From NCBI GenBank assembly GCA_033977485.1, contig CM066985.1:70231045-70295044 (forward strand): DNA of 64,000 bases, given 5' to 3'. A program made the translations under genes and the position numbers. Source of the DNA: Hydrangea macrophylla (lineage: Eukaryota; Streptophyta; Magnoliopsida; Cornales; Hydrangeaceae). This document shows, piece by piece, positions 56,066 through 64,000 of the stretch; within the stretch, counting starts at the first letter, position 1; the number at the start of each line of letters is the position of its first letter. The notes below the pieces were generated by a model. That model did not search any database, had not been told where the DNA came from, and worked only from the letters and a program-made list of their open reading frames with translations.

Positions 56066-56207
56066 CTTCCCTTCTTCCAAACCCAACAATCTTTTTCTAC
56101 AAATTCACACCTCCGATCTCTGGATCAACACCACAAAACCCTCGTCGATTTCTCAGAAACCCAATCGTGTGGCCGGAGAGGAGATTAGAGAGGCTGAGGG
56201 AGATTGA
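56066..56207 (+). pseudogene. Interrupted host ORF, segment 4 of 4 (C-terminus)
   Basis: Picks up the frame at the third base of the codon split by the Athila insertion and runs to TGA at 56205-56207. It contains a Ser/Lys/Asn-rich stretch and ends GEEIREAEGD. No domain was recognised. No clear splice donor was found near the end, so the stop may be the real one or the exon may have been altered. Confidence 0.45.
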
Positions 56208-56645
56208 GAAAAAGCAGATCCGGCGTTGCCATTGTTGTTGAGCTTGTTCTCTCTAAACAAAGACTAGTAGAGAGAGAGAGAGCTACTGAATGGAAAACAA
56301 TTGTGTAGTGAGAAAGAGAGACCTTGTTGATGGATAAAGAATGTAATTTCTTCTCATTTGGGTATTTGGGTTTTGAATTTTGAAAACCCCCAAAATCTTG
56401 AGGTTATTAATTGCAGTTTTGAATGGGAGATGGAAATGTAGTTTGGTCCGGATTTGTGGTGTGGATTTTAGACTAAAATGTTTCATGGTTGAATCTATTG
56501 AAAAAAACTTAGAGTAAAATGGACATTATACTAATTAAATCTTGATTAGTTGCAAATTTTTTAGGACAAATTGAAAATGTTATTATTTTGCCAATAGGTA
56601 ATAGTGTATATTTTCAAAATTACCCTTACTTAATATAATACGCCC
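56208..56645 (+). other. Host sequence downstream of the interrupted ORF
   Basis: Contains a (GA)n stretch (56268-56280) and AT-rich non-coding DNA. No transposon border or gene is seen. Confidence 0.4.
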
Positions 56646-57385
56646 AAAATTGTCTAGTAATCCAGTACTCTAAGCCCGACCTCCAGTGCTCCAGGTCCAA
56701 CCTCTAGTGCTCCAACTCCGAGCTCCCGACCTTCAGGTTCGACCTCCAGGGCGACCTCCAGTGCTCCGGGTCCAACCCTGACTGACCAAATGGGTCCAAC
56801 CCCGACCTATGGGTCAGAATACACAGTCCAATTATAATACAATTCAGGTCCAGCTCAGCTAAGTCAGAGGCGCGTCCCAAACTGCTCGGACTCTAGCAGC
56901 TTCCTAAACCAACTAGGAAACCATCCAGATTCACATAAACTATTTCCTAATCAGATTAGGAAATATTCCGGATGTGCAGCTCTCATCACTGGATGTCAAC
57001 AGTTACCTAATCGGACTAAAATGGCTTATAAGGGAGGACTCATCCTTTTATCAAAGGGTTATCCCATCTCCCTCAGAGGGGGGATAAAAATTTTACACAA
57101 GCCCTAGGATATTGTGTTGTCTTTCTTCATAGACACCCTAGAGCAGTAATGTAAGGCAGTCCCTTGATAGTTCCTGTCTCATTGTTGGATCATCAAGGCC
57201 ACCTACACCAATTACTATAAATAGTTTTCTATCTAGTGGAAGCACTGAAACACAAGCACACGTGGACGTAGGTTCCTTCATTAATAGGGTCGAACCACAT
57301 ACAAACACGCTACCCATATTCTTTCTCCCTCTCTTCTATGCTTTTAATCTGATCTTAAATACTAAATCCAACCAGTACCAAAAAT
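56646..57385 (+). mobile_element. Solo LTR, possibly Tat-type gypsy (TSD AAAAT)
   Basis: The LTR is 56651-57380 (730 bp), starting TGTCTAGTAATCC and ending CCAACCAGTACCA, flanked by AAAAT (56646-56650, 57381-57385). It has degenerate GACCTCCAGTGCTCC repeats (56690-56770), a TATA-like CTATAAATAG (about 57217-57226) and GTGGACGTAGGTTCC..GGGTCGAACCAC near the end, as in Tat-type LTRs. No coding. Confidence 0.8.
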
Positions 57386-57701
57386 TGCATCATCAGAATA
57401 GGTGCATAATCAGGTTATACAGGTTGACCCATTTATAATCCACCCATATAAACCCATGTATTTCGTGTCGGGTTCGTGTTATGTGACTCGTGTCAAAATT
57501 GCCACCCGTACAGGTCACCTTTTCTTTTTCTTAATTTTTGAATACTTTGAGAAAAATTTAATATCTAATTTTATAATTTTGCGAGGAAAAAGAAAAACAA
57601 AGATATATAATAGGTTTTTCAAAGAAGTATAATATTCTCTATACAATACATACGTTCATATATCAAATTATGTTGTATATGTATAGAATCACGATTGGAA
57701 G
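57386..57701. other. Degraded hAT-like MITE segment and AT-rich DNA
   Basis: 57405-57520 carries GGGTTCGTGTTATGTGACTC and AATTGCCACCC, the mirrored wording of 8894-8960. The family is suggested only. The frame at 57402-57632 is not supported. Confidence 0.35.
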
Positions 57702-58328
57702 CATAGTTATCAAAACTGGCCTAGGCATTAACCCGTGGACTTGAACAGGTGGATGGGTCATAGATCCAATTGTCGGGTTAACTGGTTGGACCGGTTATAT
57801 GTATTATAAGAATAAAATATGATGTTAAAAGTAAATAAATAAAGAATATGAAAAAAAAAATCATGTAAAATGTACCATGTAAATCTTAAAACTACATTCT
57901 AGCTATAGGACCTCCAGTTCGTCGGCCATGGCAGTACTCTTCAAGCCCTCATTGGTACAATGGCAGTCTGTTTGTTCCTTTTTCTCTTTCTCGTGAACAC
58001 ATATGATTGGATTAGTGGGATTCTAATATTTTTTAGGGTTTTTTTTCACCTTTAATTTTTAAAAAGTCATAATGGATCCTAAAACCTCTTGAACATGATA
58101 AGTATATTCATTTTTTGGTCTTTAAAAATGGCATTAATCAACTGGATGGGTCGATGTAAACCGGTCAGGTTTCAATATTTCCGGTTGAACCATCTAGGTC
58201 TTCCAGTCTAATCCGAGTTCAATCCTTTTCCGGTCAAATTAGAAGCCCAGCCCGGTTCATAGCCCGGGTCACGGGTTCATTGGTCGTACCGAGTGGGCAG
58301 GGTTGCATTTAATAATTATGATTGGAAG
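57693..58328. mobile_element. MITE with 9-bp TSD, probably MULE-derived
   Basis: The body is 57702-58319 (618 bp) between two perfect copies of GATTGGAAG (57693-57701, 58320-58328). Ends are weakly inverted (CATAGTTATCAAA against ATAATTATTAAA). The interior has GGTTGAACC/GGTTCAT/CCGGTT words common in such plant elements. Nine-base duplications point to Mutator-like transposition. No coding. Confidence 0.7.
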
Positions 58329-58596
58329 TCTAATCACATTCCAAACTGAGCCTAAGAGTCTTACGATATATAGCTTATGCTTTTGCAAGTCAGTCGTAAT
58401 AAATTGCTTACTTTTGCAATTCCATCGCAATAAAAAGGCAAAAGTTGTCCAACTCCAAGGTAGCTTTTAGCCAATCGTAATAAAAAGACATTTTTGTACG
58501 ATTGAACCACAGAAGTTAGTTTGTCCTACTATTTCATTTTCAGCTTTTAGAATTCCATAATCACTTGTAAGCTCCAAACTAAACAAAAAATGATGA
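58329..58596. other. Unassigned sequence
   Basis: Contains three degenerate (A/T)GCTTTTGCAAGTCAGTCGTA units (58375-58490). No gene or border seen. Confidence 0.35.
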
Positions 58597-59078
58597 TGTA
58601 GACACCCATTTTTGACCTACTATCGAATTTAGGGGATTACTACCTTTAAAATCGATGACGACAATGTCCGATGAAATTTGAAGTCTTTAAAGATGATTTG
58701 TGCTCTTCATAAAGCTTCTTGATCTCTAAGTCCACAAAATTCAAAAAGAAAAAGAAAAGAACATAATGGTGAAGAGATTACGGGTGTGAAAATATGCACT
58801 GAAAGAAAAGTGACCGCAGAGGATTATATGAATTTCTAAAAAACATTGGTTTGAAGAATCTAATGAAAGCATTTCAAAATTTTTTTTTAATAAATAATGA
58901 TTCTTCTTTCTAAAATCTCTTTTAAAAGGATAATTTTATTAAGAAATAGAGTTTATTTGAATTTTAAAAAAAAAAAATAAGAAAGAATTTATTTGGGAAA
59001 AAATAATTCATTTGAAAAAAAAACAAAAAAAAATAAAAGGAATAAAAAGGCCACTGAACAACATGCGCTAAAAGGGTC

Positions 59079-59142
59079 GGCACTCACTGAGTGCCACACC
59101 GGCACTCACTGAGTACCGCGAACAACTCACTGAGTGCTGCCT
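59079..59142 (+). repeat. CACTCACTGAGTG palindromic-word cluster
   Basis: Three copies of (GG)CACTCACTGAGT(G/A)CC occur in about 60 bases. The word is a near-perfect palindrome (CACTCA/TGAGTG). Confidence 0.8.
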
Positions 59143-60889
59143 CCTATAACAATCTGTTTAATTTTAAGAAATAAAAGTGCGTATTAAAATCCCAAAAGTC
59201 ATACTTTGCATGCTGTAAACACCTTGAATTTACTTATATACCCTCCCTCAATTGGTCTATAAAAGGGACGTTATATCTCCATGGAGAGGGGTTGGTCGTT
59301 TTGGAGATTGGTTGGTGATTTCACTTGAAGACTTTGAAGAGAACTTGAAGAAGAGTATGAAGAATTGTTGAAGATCTTCATGAACCCAAGATATCCATTA
59401 GAAATCTAAGGAGATTCAGAGGTAATTCTCTAATCTTAGATAATTTTCTACCATAATTCGACCACAATTCATAGATTTGACTAGGATCTTTACAAAATTT
59501 TCAAAAAGTCTCTTCTCTATCCCCTTCTTCATACACCACTTTGAATTGTGATTGAATTATATCAAGAATTGTTGTTGATTTGGATCTAGATGATCATGAA
59601 ATCTATATAAAACATGGTTTTCAAAAGTAATTGAACCTTGGATCACTCAAATTGGTTTTGATTTCATCTTTCTCCCCTCATGCTTTTATCTTGGAATTCA
59701 TGGAATCCTCAATATTCCATATGAATTTCTTGAGTTAGATCCTCTAATTTTCTGTAAATTCATATTTATATGAGAATTAGAGTTGGTCTAGATTATATTT
59801 ATGGGTAATTGATGGATCTAAAACCTAGGTCCATGGTTTAGGTTCATTAATTTGGATTTTTATGAAAAATTTCGTGTATCATTGAATCTCAATAAGTTGA
59901 ACTTTCAAATCCTCAAGGATCATCAACTTGGGAGAGGAATTATATATAGATATAGATTGATTTCATGCTTTAATTGGTAGATTCAAATGAATTCAAGTGT
60001 TTTAGATTCAAATTATGAGATTGAGTAATTCCTTAAAACCCATTTCTAGATTTTCTCATGAGATCTATGATGGTTTTCCTTCAAGGCTAAATCCATGAAT
60101 TCCTATAATAAGTGAGTATTATTTTGTTGACTACATTCATACTTGATCTATATTCTCTATAGAACCATAGATAAAGTTTAGTTTAGATCATGAACATCAA
60201 TTCATCAATGTTGCTATGATTCTAATGACAATCTGTGATCAAAGATTTTTCAAAAATTCATGATCCGTTGGATTTAAATGAGATTAATTGGAATGTGTTC
60301 ATAACACAGAGATCTACCACTTAAATTTTTACTGTCTTAATTATATGGTTAAGGTAGTTTGATCATGGATTTTGTAAACTAGCTATTTTTTGTCCAGAAT
60401 TCTAGAATAGTGAACCTCTTTTAAAACGAATGGATCAGCACCTTAAGCAAATGGATTAGGTTTCAAATTAATTTTCCCATGAGCTTTAATGAGTTAGTGA
60501 AATTACCTGGAAAATTTGAGTGGTTTAAGCTTAATTTAGTGGTTTTAATAAATCATATAAGATTGCTGGACAAAGAGTTGATAGAATCTGAGTGGTGTCT
60601 AATATGAGTCCAATGCCTGGAGTTTGAACCATAGGATCTTTGAATTTCTTTTTGATTTAGAAACTAGACTCATAGAGGCACATTGTAACTAAAAATAATC
60701 CAAATCAAACCATGGAAACCAGTGTTTTCCTATTTTTGAATATTATGGTTCTTCTCTGTAATTCCTGAATTCTTGAGATAGATTTGATGAATCTTACGAA
60801 TTTGGATCCAAATGACTTCCTAAAGCGTTAAGGCTTGAAACATGCCTTGATTATGAGTAAATGAACTTAAATCCAGAGATTGAATGATC

Positions 60890-61392
60890 CAAATCAAATA
60901 GCTCATATTTTTTAGCTCAAAACTAACATTCATTAATAATAACCAAACATTACAAAGACCACAACATAAACATCAAAAAGAAAAAAAAAAAAAAAAAAAA
61001 AAGAAAAAAGAAAAGAGAAACAACTAAAGGAACAATAGAAAGAGAAGCATAAGCGACCACAGAACACTCCACTAGTTGCACAAGAACACCACCATTTCAC
61101 CACGAGGGCCGTCGCGTTGAGAAAACAAGAACCCAGGGCAACTTCAACCTTGTAGATGGTATAGACCACCCTAAGAAATAAGATGGCACAAAGCCAAGCC
61201 CAAGTAAGTGAAGAAACTTCATCCAATGGGGCAACCAAAGGTGCTTGAAAATTTTCCATGGTAGCATAAACTGAACCATGGAAAGCTACACAGCTATAGA
61301 AGAGAGCTCCAAAGCCAACAATCAAGTCCCAATGAAAACCAAAAAGCCAGTCTACTGTTTCAAGACTGGTCTGGCAAATTAAATAGCTCATA
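60890..61392 (-). mobile_element. 5'-truncated LINE (L1-type) fragment, 18-bp TSD
   Basis: The insert is 60908-61374 (467 bp) between two copies of CAAATYAAATAGCTCATA (60890-60907, 61375-61392; one mismatch). On the minus strand it ends AATGAATGTTAGTTTTGAGC followed by A5-6, and the TSD starts right after, as in plant L1-type LINEs. The T-run at 60977-61004 is internal. The reverse-strand 159-codon frame (60933-61412) crosses the TSD, ends in poly-Phe and is only partly derived from the insert; it matches nothing recognised. Confidence 0.75.
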
Positions 61393-61856
61393 CCTTGACA
61401 ACTATCATGCATCCATTATTGTCATGCTTGGGAATAATTTATGAACTTAGGGATCTTAGAATTTAGATTATGATGACGAATCTTGATTTGTTAACTTAAT
61501 TGAGAATCCTTTCCAATCACGTTGAGGACATGTCGCTTCATGTTGATATTGCATTGGCTCTAGGTTAAGGTCTCTTTGGATCTTTCCGCTGAGACTTGTA
61601 TGTCTATAGAAGCATTACGACTTCCTTGAGAGGAAAAAATTCAAGACTTTGTTGTTTTTCCCTCTTGTTAGATCTAGGAGAATCCTTATTATTCATGTTC
61701 AAGCATGTGGACTAACCTTTGTTTTGTAGTGCACCCGAGGTGAGTCGTTCTCTCTTCTTTTGGATTTATTAATTTATTATCGATTTTATTGATCTTACAA
61801 CTTCATGTGTGATACCTTAGAATAGGGCGATACTTTACGTGTTTGTAAGGATTGGA

Positions 61857-62470
61857 GACCTTCCTCCTAGGTTTTCTATTTTTGCATGCATTGCACATTT
61901 CTTATTCGCAGCTGGATCCCGGGTAAGTTCTCTCGTTCTTTATTGTATATCATTTGCTTGCTACCTGAATAATGTGAATTTTGGATGCCTTTTTCCTATT
62001 AGCAATCTTACACCCTTTCAACATGCTTTTGAAATATATATCTATATCTATATGTTATTTGAGGACACATTTAGATTGTTAATTTGATTATATGTATGTT
62101 GAGTAGAGGCCTATTGCGAGATAGGATGAGACACTTTAGTCCCAACAGGTTCCTTCTCCTCTCATTCCATAATCTCTAGACCTAGTAAATCTTTAGTTTT
62201 CAAATTAAAGAACAGTAGTTTTTAAAATATATTTTTAATTCCTTTCCTTAAAATTAAGTGGCAGTGCTTCTCTTTAGGATAATCAAACGTGGCATGCCCG
62301 AATGCCGGTATCCACAGATGCATTTGAAAAATGCCATATTTCATTAAATCCCAAATACTTTATCAGTTATACAACATGCATTGACATGTTTTCCCCTGCG
62401 AGTAAAAGAAGAGAGCATTTTCACCTACCCAAAAATGCTCACCCATGCCTCCACTAGGTAACACGTGTTC
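61857..62470 (+). repeat. Repeat unit A of the right-end region (copy 1)
   Basis: CCTAGGTTTTCTATTTTTGC, GCTGGATCCCGGGTAAGTTC and GGCATGCCCGAATGCC, ending with CCACTAGGTAACACGTG. The same order recurs at 63299-63912 (copy 3), and the first 155 bases also at 63088-63235 (copy 2). The primer-site-like TGGC(A/G).. falls inside, so this is duplicated LTR end plus leader. Confidence 0.8.
62261..62274 (+). promoter_or_regulatory. Degenerate primer-binding-site-like sequence (copy 1)
   Basis: TGGCAGTGCTTCTC; its better counterpart is TGGCGACTCTTCTC at 63697-63710. TGGCGACTCTG.. is the known tRNA-Arg-type site of Tat/Ogre elements. Assignment is tentative. Confidence 0.4.
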
Positions 62471-62484
62471 CATTCCATTCCACT

Positions 62485-63062
62485 AGTAGAAGTAAGGGAC
62501 TGAGCTATTTTTTCAAAGTACTTAGTGGGAACTAAGCCTTCTTGGATATAGTTCAAGTCCGCACCACTATCAGCTAGAGCAATAGCATCATGGATAGTAT
62601 ATTCATGATTAATTACCTAAGTGATGTGAATATACCAAAGGACTAATTTGAGAAGCCACAAATTGTTCTGTAAGAAGTTCAAACTTTGATCTGTTGTTCG
62701 GCTATGGACAGATGTGGATATTATCTTTAATAGAATCAAATAAAATATTGAATAAATTATTTGATGCTACTAAAGAACCTGCAGATTTTTGCCTTTCTTC
62801 TTTGCATGAAGGTTCATAAGCTTTGATAGTAAAACTAATTAATTTTACCGTCTTTTTAATATCCATTTTATCCCACCATCTAGTGGAATTAATTAGTTCT
62901 ACTATCAAAGCTTATGAACTTTCATGCAAAGAAGAAAGGCAGAAATCTTCAGGATCTTTAGTAGCATCAAATAATTTATTCAATATTTTACTTGATTCTA
63001 TTAAAGATAAATACCCACATTTGTCCATAAAGTTATGGAACTTCTTAAAGAACATTTTGTGA
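62485..63062. pseudogene. Pararetrovirus-like (or gypsy-like) fragment as an inverted repeat
   Basis: Two head-to-head copies of the same coding fragment lie at 62705-62847 (minus) and 62885-63028 (plus), about 5% different, with a 37-base centre. Each translates to a Lys/Ser-rich segment (around SGSLVASNNLFNIL). The minus copy extends further and, after stops, reaches a retroviral-type aspartic protease motif (ALADSGADLNYIQ, about 62540-62580). That wording resembles endogenous caulimovirids of plants; a gypsy origin is not excluded. Both copies have frameshifts and stops and are far too short to be functional. Confidence 0.55.
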
Positions 63063-63087
63063 CTTCTCAAATAGAAAACCTTTTTCC

Positions 63088-63240
63088 TAGGTTTTCTATT
63101 TTTGCATGTATTGCACGTTTTCTATTCACAGCTGGATCCCGGGTAAGTTCTTTCGTTCTCTATTGCATATCATTTGCTTGCTACTTGGACAATGTGAATT
63201 TTGGACGCCTTTTTCCTATTAGCAATCTTACAACTTCGTG
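63088..63240 (+). repeat. Repeat unit A, partial copy 2
   Basis: Matches the first 155 bases of 61857-62010 and stops at TAGCAATCTTACAACTTCGTG, where it passes into sequence resembling 61793-61840. Confidence 0.75.
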
Positions 63241-63298
63241 CATGACACCTTAGATTAGGTTGATACTTTACGTGTTTATATGGATTAGAGGCTTTTTC

Positions 63299-64000
63299 CT
63301 AGGTTTTCTATTTTACATGCATTGCACATTTTCTATTCGCAGTTGAATCCTAGGTAAATTCTTTTGTTCTCTATTGCATATCATTTGCTTGCTACCTGGA
63401 CAGTGTGAATTTTGGACGCCATTTTCCTATTAGCAATCTTACACCCTTTCAACATGCTTTTGAAATATATATCGATATCTATGTATTATTTAAGGACACA
63501 TTTAGATTGTTAATTTGATTATAAGGATGTTGAGTAGGGGCTTATCGTGAGATAGGATGAGGGGTGGGGGGGTGCTTTAGTCGTAACGGGCTCCTTTCCC
63601 TCTCATTCCATAATCTTCGAATCTAGTAAATCTCTGATTTTCAAAAGAACAGTAACTTTTAAAATAGTTTCTTAATTTCTTTCCTTAAAAATTAAGTGGC
63701 GACTCTTCTCTTTTAGAAAAGTAAACGTGGCATGCCCAAATGTCAGTATCCACAAATGCATTTGAGTAATGCCATGTTTCATTGAATCCCTAGTGCTTTA
63801 TCAATTATACAATATGCATTGACATGTTTTCCCCTGTGAGTAAAAGAAGAGCATTTTTACTCACCTAAAAATGCTCATCCATTGCTCACGCATGTTTCCA
63901 CTAGGTGACATGTGTCTTGCATTGACATGTTTTCCCTTTGTGAGTAAAAGAATGGAGCATTTTTGCTCACCCAAAAATACTCACCCATGCCTCCACTAGG
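63299..64000 (+). repeat. Repeat unit A, copy 3, running off the window
   Basis: Colinear with 61857-62470, about 90% similar by eye. It contains TGGCGACTCTTCTC (63697-63710). After 63900 the segment CATTGACATGTTTTCCC..TGCCTCCACTAGG starts again, so a short repeat of about 90 bases is nested here. Confidence 0.8.

Larger units (their letters stand above)
58597..62260 (+). repeat. Long LTR of a probable Tat/Ogre-like gypsy element
   Basis: Starts TGTAGACACCCATTTTTGAC, a typical start of long gypsy LTRs, and runs to a degenerate primer-site-like TGGCAGTGCTTCTC at 62261. TATA box CTATAAAAGG at about 59259, followed by a GA-rich leader and exon-like sequence. Near 59080 three CACTCACTGAGTG words occur. 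It is interrupted by a LINE fragment (60908-61374). No ORF is supported. The 3' limit and family are inferred from the primer-site-like sequence; the element continues beyond the window. Confidence 0.5.

Noticed and set aside
60933..61412. 159-residue hydrophobic reverse-strand protein
   Set aside because: It spans a LINE fragment, its TSD and a poly-T tract; composition comes from the 3' UTR of the LINE.

Overview
This is repeat-dense nuclear DNA from a flowering plant, very probably a eudicot. It is AT-rich, has no ribosome-binding sites or operon structure, and is built almost entirely of plant transposon families: Athila-type and chromovirus-type Ty3/gypsy, Ty1/copia, CACTA, Stowaway, a MULE-like MITE, a probable Helitron, a LINE, and a pararetrovirus-like fragment. 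No intact host gene, rRNA, tRNA or CRISPR was seen. Element borders were placed by reading terminal TG..CA motifs and target-site duplications (TSDs) by eye.

Layout. 1-4640: 3' end of an Athila-like element (element 1) with its 3' LTR. It sits inside a chromovirus-like LTR (family X), whose remainder is 4641-5634. 5635-10049: low-information DNA with microsatellites, a probable Helitron (3' end at 8640) and a small ORF. 10050-15036: a second, inverted copy of LTR X, split by a 3.0-kb solo LTR (10999-14018, TSD GTAAG). 15037-17351: a 316-bp tandem duplication and many palindromic AGTGTTAAA/TTTAACACT words. 17441-22558: a copia element (TSD AACAA) with nearly identical LTRs but ruined coding capacity. 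22695-25288: an inverted solo LTR. 25358-56060: a complete but dead Athila-like element (element 2; TSD ATTCT). It has been invaded by a solo LTR in its 5' LTR (27687-30966, TSD AAAAC), a solo LTR between gag and protease (33038-35977, TSD AGAAA), and a 10-kb CACTA element inside integrase (39522-49557, TSD TTA) that itself carries a Stowaway MITE (44154-44425). 56651-57380: a solo LTR (TSD AAAAT). 57702-58319: a MITE with a 9-bp TSD. 58597-64000: a Tat/Ogre-like LTR region holding a 5'-truncated LINE and a roughly 320-bp inverted repeat of a pararetrovirus-like fragment.

How the pieces fit. Removing the copia element, the inverted solo LTR and Athila element 2 exactly at their TSDs leaves host DNA in which one frame stays open for 141 codons across all three junctions (17352-17440, 22564-22694, 25294-25357, 56066-56207). 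The three insertions hit within about 195 host bases. This looks like an old exon, or at least an open frame, destroyed by a retrotransposon hotspot. A second cross-cutting pattern is that at least four unrelated LTR families here each carry an array of a short palindromic or near-palindromic word (TCGATCGA, CAGTCGACTG, TCGCGCGA, CACTCACTGAGTG).
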